The translations under genes were made by a program, and so were the position numbers. From contig CAMWLR010000019.1 of assembly GCA_947175215.1 (NCBI GenBank), positions 1-33,689 of the forward strand: 33,689 nucleotides of DNA, in the 5' to 3' direction. Numbering within the stretch: position 1 is the first letter of the stretch; the number at the start of each line of letters is the position of its first letter. Positions 25,866 to 32,858 of the stretch are shown here, piece after piece. Below the pieces are notes generated by a model, which saw nothing but the letters and a program-made list of their open reading frames with translations, had not been told where the DNA came from and did not search any database. The stretch is from an uncultured Porphyromonadaceae bacterium. GTDB taxonomy: Bacteria; Bacteroidota; Bacteroidia; Bacteroidales; Muribaculaceae.

Positions 25866-26834
25866 TTATTTCTTTATTCCCAAACGGGAGAGTAACCTGG
25901 CGACGTTTACTTTAATCCTCAGCATCAACGGCTCGCGGGTAAACTTGTTGAGGACACTGCAAAGTGAGTCTGTGGCAGCAGCCTTGCGTCGGAATTTATC
26001 ATAGTCTGCCGGACGGCTCGCACACTTAGTCAGGGCTTTGTTAAGCGGCGCGACCTCTTGAAATGTAAATGACCGAGCTATTGCCTCGTCTGGGATTGCT
26101 GCCCGGCCTTTGTCGCTATGGCAGATGATAAGCGAGATCCCTTTGGCGACCTCATCATTGCTGATCTCTGTGAGTTTCTCGATTCCCCAGAAATCACCTA
26201 AGGTAATGTCTGCTTTTGATCCGTCGGGATATTTAAAAGGACATTTGAAACATGCGCTACGCAGTGTATAATTCCTTAAGAACCCGGCCAGATAGAGGTT
26301 CGCGCCGTGAAACTCAGTGTATTCGCTGCCATCGTTATAACGGATTGTAAAATTATATTTCCGCCAGCCATTGCGCTTGTCTCTGAAATTGACTGACTTG
26401 ATGTCAGCGCGAGAGCGACCTTGTTGAGCGAGCAGTTCGGTCAGGTATCTGTCCCAGTATGATGGCTCGGGTGCTCCGTGACAGACTACCTCGACGAGCA
26501 GCAGATTGTTATGGTTACCGGCAATCTTCGCCATCGCCGCTACCTGACAGGGTGTTCCGCTAAAAAGCACCTTCCGCCCGTCACTCAGGTCTGCCATTAC
26601 CTGTTGATGGATGTCGCCGATATGAGAGTAAACATATTTGCTGCCACGGAGTATCTGTAACTCATAAGGGGTGGTAACACGTTTATGCGCAACTCGCCAT
26701 TGTTTGTCAAACGCTGCACCATAAACCGTGCCCTCCTCTGATATGACATGACTCGCTAAGAGTGAGAAAACTCCCCCAGACGAGCTTTCGGCGCGCAATT
26801 TCAGATCGGTGTTATATGATGAGATAACCTGCAT
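25866..26834 (-). CDS. F420-hydrogenase beta-subunit-like protein lacking the ferredoxin domain
   Basis: 322 residues. Homologous to 22539-23711 from its residue 70 onward: SSSGGVFSLLA begins at residue 18, followed by LFSGTPCQVAA, VVCHGAPEPSYW, ACFKCPF and ADITLGDFWGIEK. The N-terminal double 4Fe-4S module is absent: only about 17 residues precede the SSSGG motif, and the flippase stop lies 4 nt upstream of the start codon, so there is no room for it. Either the domain was lost or the protein takes electrons from another ferredoxin, perhaps its paralogue. Its pyruvyl transferase partner follows after 3 nt. Confidence 0.86.
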   Translation of the reverse strand: MQVISSYNTDLKLRAESSSGGVFSLLASHVISEEGTVYGAAFDKQWRVAHKRVTTPYELQILRGSKYVYSHIGDIHQQVMADLSDGRKVLFSGTPCQVAAMAKIAGNHNNLLLVEVVCHGAPEPSYWDRYLTELLAQQGRSRADIKSVNFRDKRNGWRKYNFTIRYNDGSEYTEFHGANLYLAGFLRNYTLRSACFKCPFKYPDGSKADITLGDFWGIEKLTEISNDEVAKGISLIICHSDKGRAAIPDEAIARSFTFQEVAPLNKALTKCASRPADYDKFRRKAAATDSLCSVLNKFTREPLMLRIKVNVARLLSRLGIKK

Positions 26835-26838
26835 AAGT

Positions 26839-28353
26839 TCAGGAGACGGCTTTAGGGATCAGCCTGAAAAATGAATGTATCATGCCTCGTTCATACTTAT
26901 TCATGCTGAACAGGTATAATACCGCCACATAAATACATGAGTACACCACAACGCAGGGCAATAGCCGTATCCATGAGCAGGGATTAAGATAATCAACGAG
27001 TATCGTCATAGCGATGGTAATGATGGCCGGGGCGATGCTCATGGTCGCTATCTGTTTCCAAAATTGTGGTATATCGAGGTCCTGACGTTTATAATAATAT
27101 AGATTCATTACCAGCCATTGCCCGATAAAGAGCGCGAGAGTGACTGCGAGGGCACACCCTATTGCTCCATGCGATTTAGACAGGAGTATCTGGAGGATGA
27201 AACTGATCACTGCGATGACCAGATAGGCCAGAGAGCGGAATTTTATCTGACCGCGGGCTAATAAGATCGTTATGCCGACATTCTGTATCAGGGGACATAG
27301 CAGCACGGCAAAGAACATCAGGGTGATGAGGTAGGATTGGCCGTAGTCTGCACCTGCCCACAGACTGATAAAGTGTTGACCGAAAACGATGAAGCCCGAT
27401 AGTATGAAGCCCATGACGCAAAACTGCATACGTCCGGTGCGGATAAACAGATCTGAGATCTCTTTGCGGGTCTCATTTTTGGTGGCTATCACGGTGACTC
27501 TCGGCAGCAGTACGGAGGTTATTGAGGTCGACAGCGACATGTAGAGGTGCATCAGGGTGATGGCCACAGAGAAGATGGCTACGGCCACTGTACCGCTGTA
27601 TATGCCGAGGATGAATTGGCCCGAACTCCAGTAAATGCGGTCGACTATTGCGCCCAGAAAGTTCCACCAACTGAATATCAATATCTCCTTTAGGAGCGGG
27701 ATGTCGAAATGATTAAACCGTATCTTGATATGCAGACGATAACGGCAATAAATAAAATTGGCCAGAAGTGTGCCCACGCTGAATATCGTCTGTACGATGA
27801 CCAGAGCGATCGCTTTATACCCCAGATATAGCACGCCCACTAAAACGATTGTCGACAGTAGTATGCGCACAATATTCAGTATCCGCTGGAAGACAAACCG
27901 CTCGTATGCGCTGATGATTGAGCCAAAGACGCTGAACGGAAATGTTATGGCGAGATTGGCTACCATCAGGGCCATCATGGTGCGTGCCTGTGACAATTCG
28001 TCGGGCGTCATCGTGCGGTCAAACATGCGGTCCACGTTGAAGTACAGGAAAAATCCCGCGATTGTAACCAGTATACCGATGCCGGTATACCCGCTGAGAA
28101 ACATCCCGTATAGCCTCCATTCATCATCTTTTGTGCCTATGGCGCGCGTGCGTGCGGTATACCTGACGATCGCTGATCCGAAGCCAAAGTCAAGCAGGGT
28201 CAGATAGGCGATGACCGAGGCCACTATCGAGTATAGGCCATACTCATTCTGCCCAAGACACCGCAACATATAGGGTGTATAGAGCAGCCCGGTAAGGATG
28301 TTGAGCAGTACGATGACGTAGTTGAGTGCGGCTCCGGCTTTAATCTGATTCAT
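26839..28353 (-). CDS. Wzx-type polysaccharide flippase
   Basis: 504 residues with about 12-14 membrane segments spread over the whole length, the layout of the MOP/MATE-like polysaccharide exporter family. The N-terminus (LNILTGLLYTPYMLRCLGQNEYGLYS) is typical of these flippases, which move the lipid-linked repeat unit across the inner membrane. It is the second gene of the operon; its ATG shares a base with the stop of the antiterminator fusion (TAATG), so translation is coupled. It works with the EpsG-like polymerase. Confidence 0.9.
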   Translation of the reverse strand: MNQIKAGAALNYVIVLLNILTGLLYTPYMLRCLGQNEYGLYSIVASVIAYLTLLDFGFGSAIVRYTARTRAIGTKDDEWRLYGMFLSGYTGIGILVTIAGFFLYFNVDRMFDRTMTPDELSQARTMMALMVANLAITFPFSVFGSIISAYERFVFQRILNIVRILLSTIVLVGVLYLGYKAIALVIVQTIFSVGTLLANFIYCRYRLHIKIRFNHFDIPLLKEILIFSWWNFLGAIVDRIYWSSGQFILGIYSGTVAVAIFSVAITLMHLYMSLSTSITSVLLPRVTVIATKNETRKEISDLFIRTGRMQFCVMGFILSGFIVFGQHFISLWAGADYGQSYLITLMFFAVLLCPLIQNVGITILLARGQIKFRSLAYLVIAVISFILQILLSKSHGAIGCALAVTLALFIGQWLVMNLYYYKRQDLDIPQFWKQIATMSIAPAIITIAMTILVDYLNPCSWIRLLPCVVVYSCIYVAVLYLFSMNKYERGMIHSFFRLIPKAVS

Positions 28354-29741
28354 TATACGGTGGCGGGGTCGAGGTAGATTTCGGGGATGTCGGCGATGGT
28401 CCAGCGGCAGTCGGTGGTGGCGCTGAGGCGGAGGTTGTAGGTGCGGGTGCCGTCGTTGTTGCGTACTGATGTGATGACGCAGAGGTTGCCGGCTAAGGGG
28501 GTGACGCCGTTGACGTAGACTTTGTCGTCGATGTCAAAGGGAGTAGGGCGGGGGATGAGTTCCATGCTGATGTCATCGGTGAATTGGCCGATGTATTGCT
28601 GGAATTTTTTCATTTCTGCCCGGGGAATGACTGAGTAGGGGCTATCGGGGTGGGTGGTCTGTCGGTAGCACCAGGCGTATTGGCCGATGCGGCTGAAGAG
28701 TTGGCTGACTTTGTCGTTGCGCATCCTGAAGAATAGCAGCCCGGGGAGATAGGGTATCTCTTTGCGGACGGTTTTACGTTTTTTTGCCTCGGCGAGTACT
28801 TTATGGGTGGGATAATAGAATGTTATCCGGTCATAGAGCCGGGGGGCGTTGAGGCGGATGGCTCGCTTTATGTCATCGGGCTTGTTAGCGCGCATGTTCA
28901 TTACGTACCATTGCGACTTGATGTCGTTGATGGTGTCGGCGACAGCGGCGAGTATCTCGGTTTTGCGGTTGTCGGTCAGCGGTGTGCCCTTTATTAGCGC
29001 GAGATACGGGCGGGTCGGCGGTATTTCTTTGACAAGGGCCCGGATCTCTTCGACAGGGATGTCTGTTTTGAGGGCGGCCTCTATCCAGATGGCTGTGACG
29101 GTCAGGCGCGAGAACACCGGGTCTAACTCAAATCCGTGTCTGTGTAGGGTGGCTCTGAGTTTGGCCAAGAGTTGACGTTCGATTTGCGGTAGTCGTTGTT
29201 TACCTTGACCGAGCCCAAACATGTATTTAGTGCGGCGGCTATCGCGCATGGTTTCGATTATGTCATGAACCTGCGGGATGTCAGGGGTCGCGTCGTCAAA
29301 TTTCAGCTCTACAAGTTCACCTATGGTCACACTGGGCAGATAGAGGAGGTAGAGAAAGATGCAGATGTCCTGGCTTTCGGCGGCCTCAATTGCTTTTGTG
29401 ATGAGATGCCTGACACGGCTGAGATTTTTTTTGACGTGCTCGGTGTTAAAGTCGGTGTCAAAGTTAAGGGCATCAGCGGTTGCCTCAAACGGGTCCGCTC
29501 CGGCCTCTTTCTTCCACTCTTTGTAGAGTCGGTGTACTTTACCGGAATATTTTTTGCGTGTCGCTCTGTTATAACCGGCCAGCAGCATATCGATCACCCA
29601 CAATCGTATACTCTCAGGTGATAGGATGTCGACCCGGTGTTTCCTGACCGAGCGCAGGAATGATGTCAGGGCCGAGGTTGTCAGTTTATTATCGGTCGCG
29701 CGCAGCTCATTTTCGACAAATGTGATAAAGTCTGTCGTCAT
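28353..29741 (-). CDS. NusG/UpxY-like antiterminator fused to a degenerate tyrosine-recombinase fold
   Basis: 462 residues from the ATG at 29741 (a TTG at 29777 would add 12 residues). Residues about 3-85 read as a SAM-like core-binding domain of tyrosine recombinases (a helical run ending in TRKKYSGKVHRLYKEW). Residues about 108-250 follow the order of the catalytic domain, but the GLRxSEL arginine is replaced (SVTIGEL, 137-143) and the HxxR and LGH boxes are missing; only a Tyr in TRPYLA (243-248) remains. Residues 275-395 are a NusG NGN domain: QWYVMNM (277-283), IPYLPGLLFFRM (329-340), VIPRAEMKKF (371-380). Residues about 402-460 are KOW-like (FDIDDKVYVNG). UpxY proteins are NGN-KOW regulators that start Bacteroides capsule operons and let polymerase read through their leaders; first position here supports that role. 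No upxZ partner follows. The recombinase part probably no longer cuts DNA. Confidence 0.8.
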   Translation of the reverse strand: MTTDFITFVENELRATDNKLTTSALTSFLRSVRKHRVDILSPESIRLWVIDMLLAGYNRATRKKYSGKVHRLYKEWKKEAGADPFEATADALNFDTDFNTEHVKKNLSRVRHLITKAIEAAESQDICIFLYLLYLPSVTIGELVELKFDDATPDIPQVHDIIETMRDSRRTKYMFGLGQGKQRLPQIERQLLAKLRATLHRHGFELDPVFSRLTVTAIWIEAALKTDIPVEEIRALVKEIPPTRPYLALIKGTPLTDNRKTEILAAVADTINDIKSQWYVMNMRANKPDDIKRAIRLNAPRLYDRITFYYPTHKVLAEAKKRKTVRKEIPYLPGLLFFRMRNDKVSQLFSRIGQYAWCYRQTTHPDSPYSVIPRAEMKKFQQYIGQFTDDISMELIPRPTPFDIDDKVYVNGVTPLAGNLCVITSVRNNDGTRTYNLRLSATTDCRWTIADIPEIYLDPATV

Positions 29742-29970
29742 AACCGGTTGCTTATAAGGCGATAATAAATTTAACAAAACGCATCAGGTGGAGTTGCGAC
29801 AATATGCCCTTATTTCCCCCGGTTTAACCCTCGAGAGGTATACACAGGGAGAATTATGAAATATTGTTGTGCAAGTATAGTAGCGATACTGGTGATAATG
29901 ATCGTTGAGAAGACTTCGGCTCATGGAGAGGGTGAGTCAAAAGGCCTACAAAATTACAAAAAAATCATCA
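29742..29970 (-). other. Leader/promoter region of the polysaccharide operon
   Basis: About 230 nt between the fusion gene and the hydrolase terminator, the place where a NusG/UpxY-type protein would act on the nascent RNA. No inverted-repeat pair able to flip a promoter, as in Bacteroides fragilis, was found by eye; only short palindromes (AACCGGTT at 29742-29749, GGTTTAACC at 29821-29829) are present. A plus-strand ORF (29856-30008) crosses it. Confidence 0.55.
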
Positions 29971-30008
29971 AAAAAAAGCTATCATGTGCCATTTTAGAGG
30001 GCACATGA
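29856..30008 (+). CDS. Possible small secreted/membrane peptide (50 residues)
   Basis: An ATG preceded by a purine-rich agggagaat opens a 50-codon frame on the plus strand. The first 22 residues look like a signal peptide or membrane helix (MKYCCASIVAILVIMIVEKT), and the remainder is Lys-rich. Against it: it is antisense to the polysaccharide leader, its end runs into the opposite-strand terminator hairpin, and no promoter was seen. It could be a chance ORF, a small peptide, or an antisense transcript of the leader. Confidence 0.2.
   Translation: MKYCCASIVAILVIMIVEKTSAHGEGESKGLQNYKKIIKKKLSCAILEGT
29949..29956 (-). promoter_or_regulatory. Candidate -7 box for the polysaccharide operon
   Basis: The minus strand reads TAATTTTG, a perfect TAnnTTTG. 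There is no TTG at 19-21 nt upstream, where the hydrolase terminator stem lies, so the -33 element is missing. If used, the leader would be about 200 nt long. It may be a chance match in the T-rich terminator tail. Confidence 0.35.
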
Positions 30009-30013
30009 CAGCT
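29971..30013 (-). terminator. Terminator after the alpha/beta hydrolase gene
   Basis: A 14-bp stem pairs 29977-29990 with 30000-30013 around a 9-nt loop. On the minus strand it has one G-U pair and is followed by seven or more T residues (29970-29977). On the plus strand the same pair would be a mismatch, which supports the minus direction. It insulates the polysaccharide operon from the hydrolase gene. Confidence 0.85.
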
Positions 30014-30060
30014 TTGTGTATGGCTTGTCAGTGTGTCACACGGTGCGACGCCGTGTGGGA

Positions 30061-31134
30061 CTATTTAAGATTCTCTTTATAGAATGCTGCGATTTCGTCA
30101 AAGGGGATGACGTCAAGGCGGTCATAGAGGTCGCAGTGTGATGCGCCTTTGATGGTGAGCATCTGCTTGTTATCTCCTTTCAGTTTGGCAAAAGTGTCTT
30201 TGCCGAAATAATATGAATGGGCCTGATCGCCGTGGATGATGAGGACAGCCCCGGTGAGTTCGTCGGCATAGTCAAAGAATCTGAAGTTGACAAAGGGTAG
30301 TACCGATGTCATATTCCAGCCGTCGGTCGAGTTGCCAGACCTGGGATGGAAACCTCTCGGGGTCTTGTAATAGTCATAGTAATCTTTGATAAATTGGGGA
30401 GCATTCTCGGGGAGGGGATCGATGACCCCTCCGGCGCGCAGATAGTTGCCGTTACGGTAATCTTCGGTACGTCGGGCTGCCAGGGCTGTGCGGGTTGCAT
30501 TGCGTTTCTCCGCTGAGTCATCGGCGTCAAAATAGCCGTTGGCCAGTACGCGCGTCATGTCATACATAGTCGATGACACGGTCGCCTTGATGCGGGGATC
30601 ATTGATGGCTGCCTCGATAGCGATGCCGCCCCAGCCGCAAATACCGAGTATGCCGATGCGGTCGGCGTCGACTTGGGGTTGTACCGACAGGAAGTCAACA
30701 GCGGCCGAGAAATCTTCGGTATTGATGTCAGGCGAAGCGACACGGCGGGGCATACCTCCGCTTTCGCCGGTGAATGAGGGATCAAAGGCGATGGTCAGAT
30801 AACCGCGCTCGGCCAGTTGCTGTGCATATAAGCCGCTCGACTGTTCTTTTACGGCGCCGAACGGCCCGCTCACTGCGATCGCCGGGAGTTTCCCCTCGGT
30901 ATCTTTGGGGATATACATATCGGCAGCCAGTGTGATGCCGTATCGGTTTACGAATGTGACTTTACGGTGGTCGACTCTGTCACTTTTGGGGAAGACCTTG
31001 TCCCACTGATCGGTGAGTGTCAACTGCTCGACTTGAGCCAGAGATGTGTCTGTATTCTTGTTATCCATAATCTGAGAGTTTGATTGGAGCGCCCCCGTCG
31101 CGACCAGGAGTGCCGATGCTATTATTTTATTCAT
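30061..31134 (-). CDS. Exported alpha/beta hydrolase with unusual nucleophile elbow
   Basis: 357 residues. The N-terminus (about 1-20) is a signal-peptide-like hydrophobic segment, so the enzyme is probably periplasmic. The core is an alpha/beta hydrolase of the YcjY/acetyl-xylan-esterase-like or dienelactone-hydrolase-like group: the oxyanion strand AIAVSGPFGAVKEQ, the elbow GICGWGG at 164-170, an acid candidate D303 in IIHGDQAH and H333 in KGASHCDLYD. At the elbow the Ser usual in GxSxG is absent; C166 is the only nucleophile candidate and Trp occupies the place where related proteins have Ser. The substrate is unknown. It is second in a two-gene unit, 23 nt after the acetyltransferase gene, and ends in a strong terminator. 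Confidence 0.8.
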   Translation of the reverse strand: MNKIIASALLVATGALQSNSQIMDNKNTDTSLAQVEQLTLTDQWDKVFPKSDRVDHRKVTFVNRYGITLAADMYIPKDTEGKLPAIAVSGPFGAVKEQSSGLYAQQLAERGYLTIAFDPSFTGESGGMPRRVASPDINTEDFSAAVDFLSVQPQVDADRIGILGICGWGGIAIEAAINDPRIKATVSSTMYDMTRVLANGYFDADDSAEKRNATRTALAARRTEDYRNGNYLRAGGVIDPLPENAPQFIKDYYDYYKTPRGFHPRSGNSTDGWNMTSVLPFVNFRFFDYADELTGAVLIIHGDQAHSYYFGKDTFAKLKGDNKQMLTIKGASHCDLYDRLDVIPFDEIAAFYKENLK

Positions 31135-31157
31135 AACTTAATGTGGTGAGATAGCGG

Positions 31158-31739
31158 TCAGTTTAGATGACCCTCTTGTATGGTGCTTATGATTTTTGCA
31201 GGGACACCGCCGACAATGCTTTTTGCGGTCACATCTTTAGTGACCACAGCCCCGGCTGCAATGATGGCTCCGTCACCGATGGTTACGCCGGGTAATATCG
31301 TCACGTTTGCTCCGATCCATACCCTGTTGCCGATAGTGACCGGTTGACAGGTCATGTCGCCACGGTGTGCAGGGTCTTTAGAGTGATTGACCGTGCAGAT
31401 GGTGCAATTGTGACCGATCAGGCAGTTGTCACCGATCGAGATACCGCCCCAATCCTGAAATGAGCACCCCATGTTGATGAATGTTCCGAGCCCAATGGAA
31501 ATGTTCAGGCCACAATCGGTGTAGAATGGGGGGAAGAGTCCGAAGCCCGCATCCAGAGGCTGATCAATCAGTTCTGACATAAGAGCCCGCAGTTCCTCGG
31601 GGGTGTGGTAAGTCGCATTGATGTTTGCGGAGAGCCGCAGTGCACGCTGACTGACAGCGTGCATGATTGAGTGGATGTCGCTGCCGGCTACGATAAGATT
31701 CCCCTCGGCAGCATATCTGAGAAATTCTTTTTCAGTCAT
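31158..31739 (-). CDS. Maltose/galactoside-type O-acetyltransferase
   Basis: 193 residues, the usual length of the LacA/Maa group. An N-terminal helical part with a [15 protein letters not shown] segment (the Maa domain) is followed by a left-handed beta helix of hexapeptide repeats, with TVNHSKDP holding the likely catalytic His (about 118) and the [21 protein letters not shown] core at about 137-157. It acetylates a hydroxyl of a sugar with acetyl-CoA. It is the first gene of a unit with the alpha/beta hydrolase; an acetylase beside a possible esterase is notable. It lies on the same strand as, but outside, the polysaccharide operon. Confidence 0.9.
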   Translation of the reverse strand: MTEKEFLRYAAEGNLIVAGSDIHSIMHAVSQRALRLSANINATYHTPEELRALMSELIDQPLDAGFGLFPPFYTDCGLNISIGLGTFINMGCSFQDWGGISIGDNCLIGHNCTICTVNHSKDPAHRGDMTCQPVTIGNRVWIGANVTILPGVTIGDGAIIAAGAVVTKDVTAKSIVGGVPAKIISTIQEGHLN

Positions 31740-31760
31740 ATATCAGTTAAGTTTATGCTG

Positions 31761-31768
31761 CAAAATTA
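31761..31768 (-). promoter_or_regulatory. Candidate -7 box for the acetyltransferase/hydrolase unit
   Basis: The minus strand reads TAATTTTG, a TAnnTTTG match, but there is no TTG at 19-21 nt upstream. Transcription would start near 31756, leaving a very short leader (about 16 nt) before the ATG at 31739. Confidence 0.4.
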
Positions 31769-31940
31769 CTCAACTCCATCGTCTTTTATCTACCTTGTTT
31801 ACCGTGATGACAACCAAAAATACAGAAAGTACCGCCTGACGAGCGGACAGTCATTTAATATAACGCTGTCGGCCTTACTATAAAATAACATTAAGTCGAC
31901 AGGCATCACCCTAATCGACATACTGACTTATTGAAACGAT

Positions 31941-32144
31941 TTAGTTAAAGAGCTCTCCGGCTTTCACCTTGCGTTGATAACATAGATAATATTTAATGCA
32001 AAAGGCGAGAATGACGAAGACACTTATCAGATCCCACCATTTGACATTGCCCATAAATGCATCAATGACTCGGGCGATTGACGTCACCGCAGCCAATACT
32101 GCGAGTGTCAGCCAGATATTACGTTTAGTCTTATTGCTTATCAT
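31941..32144 (-). CDS. Small membrane protein, function unknown
   Basis: 67 residues from the ATG at 32144. Two hydrophobic segments (about 9-27 and 38-55) separated by a short loop, with a basic N-terminus (MISNKTKRN) and a basic segment after the second helix (QRKVK), so both ends should be cytoplasmic. No family recognised; similar small two-helix proteins are common in Bacteroidales. It stands alone, about 200 nt from the acetyltransferase gene; no clear promoter or terminator was seen. Its length and the ordered hydrophobic pattern favour a real gene. Confidence 0.6.
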   Translation of the reverse strand: MISNKTKRNIWLTLAVLAAVTSIARVIDAFMGNVKWWDLISVFVILAFCIKYYLCYQRKVKAGELFN

Positions 32145-32259
32145 ATTAACTCGTAGGTTGCATTACATTTCTAAATATTTATAAATTAAAAAGTTGCACA
32201 ATTAACGGATTATTAGTAAATTAGTGGTAACCACACCGTTGACTGCTATTACTCTGCTT

Positions 32260-32454
32260 ATGCGCAACTTCATAGCAAATTTCGTAAGAATTCTCGGTAT
32301 CTGCAAGGAATTCGCTGGAAATCGTGTCAATGCACCGGGAAACCTCCCCCGATGTTGGGTTGTTCCCAAATTCTCCGACCTCGAAGTCGTGGCTCTTGGA
32401 ATATCAGCCGAGACTTTCGGTTTCGACAGTGAGAACTTTCTCTTTCATTGGAAA
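32260..32454 (+). pseudogene. N-terminal remnant of an IS982-like transposase
   Basis: About 65 residues from an ATG at 32260 resemble the start of Bacteroidales IS982-family transposases: CKEF followed by a GN-Pro-Arg, then VVPKFSDLEVVAL, then a DSENFLF segment. After about 32454 the frame leaves the family and continues as unrelated sequence, so the DDE catalytic domain is missing. No terminal inverted repeats could be matched. It is a dead insertion-sequence fragment. The surrounding 32145-32669 stretch holds nothing else except a GC-rich imperfect hairpin near 32547-32578 and the promoter of the following gene. Confidence 0.6.
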
Positions 32455-32613
32455 ACCCAGCATGGGATACACAACCGAGGAAACGGAAAATATCGAGGTC
32501 GAAATTACAGAATAACAAGGCGCCAAGCCTTTATTCGTTGCACCGCGCCCGCGAGCCTTAAAGGTACACGCGGGTGCTTTATGTTATAAAATATCATTTT
32601 TTTTGTTTTGAAA

Positions 32614-32645
32614 TTGTCGGACTTATCCAAATGTTTGTATCTTTG
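32614..32645 (+). promoter_or_regulatory. Bacteroidetes-type promoter for the ribbon-helix-helix operon
   Basis: TTG at 32614-32616 and TATCTTTG at 32638-32645 (a perfect TAnnTTTG) are spaced 21 nt. Transcription should start near 32651, about 20 nt before the ATG at 32670. An upstream in-frame ATG at 32574 therefore lies outside the transcript. Confidence 0.7.
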
Positions 32646-32669
32646 CACCAAACAAATAGATATAAAATT

Positions 32670-32858
32670 ATGGGCGGTATTGGCAGTGGCGGAGCACGGG
32701 AAGGATCCGGGCGCAAAGCTAAAGACGGCACAAGGATAAAAATTTCGGTTCGTGTGCCTGAATGGTTGATTAAACAAATTCACGCGGAAGCAGAACGCCG
32801 AGAGCTATCTACCTCGCAGCTTATAACAGAACTATTAACGAAAGGGCTTGAACGATGA
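32670..32858 (+). CDS. Ribbon-helix-helix DNA-binding protein
   Basis: 62 residues. The N-terminal GGIGSGGAREGSGRK segment is a flexible basic Gly/Arg arm common in plasmid- and phage-borne DNA-binding proteins. Residues about 24-60 match the CopG/Arc ribbon-helix-helix pattern: the beta strand RIKISVRVPE, then two helices (EWLIKQIHAEAERRE and STSQLITELLTKG). Such dimers repress their own operon or act as antitoxins. Its stop overlaps the next gene's ATG (ATGA). The start was chosen from the promoter position and the domain boundary. Confidence 0.8.
   Translation: MGGIGSGGAREGSGRKAKDGTRIKISVRVPEWLIKQIHAEAERRELSTSQLITELLTKGLER

Noticed and set aside
28353-29741. Active site-specific integrase
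   Set aside because: The recombinase-like half lacks the arginine of GLRxSEL and the HxxR and LGH boxes, so strand cleavage is unlikely.
29742-29970. Invertible promoter as in Bacteroides fragilis capsule loci
   Set aside because: No pair of longer inverted repeats flanking a promoter was found by eye; only short palindromes are present.
32224-32589. Plus-strand 121-codon ORF as an intact gene
   Set aside because: Only its first half resembles a transposase N-terminus; the rest is unrelated, so it is treated as a remnant.
32574-32669. Upstream start of the ribbon-helix-helix gene (94 residues)
   Set aside because: The extension lies upstream of and across the promoter at 32614-32645 and is not domain-like; the ATG at 32670 follows the promoter closely.
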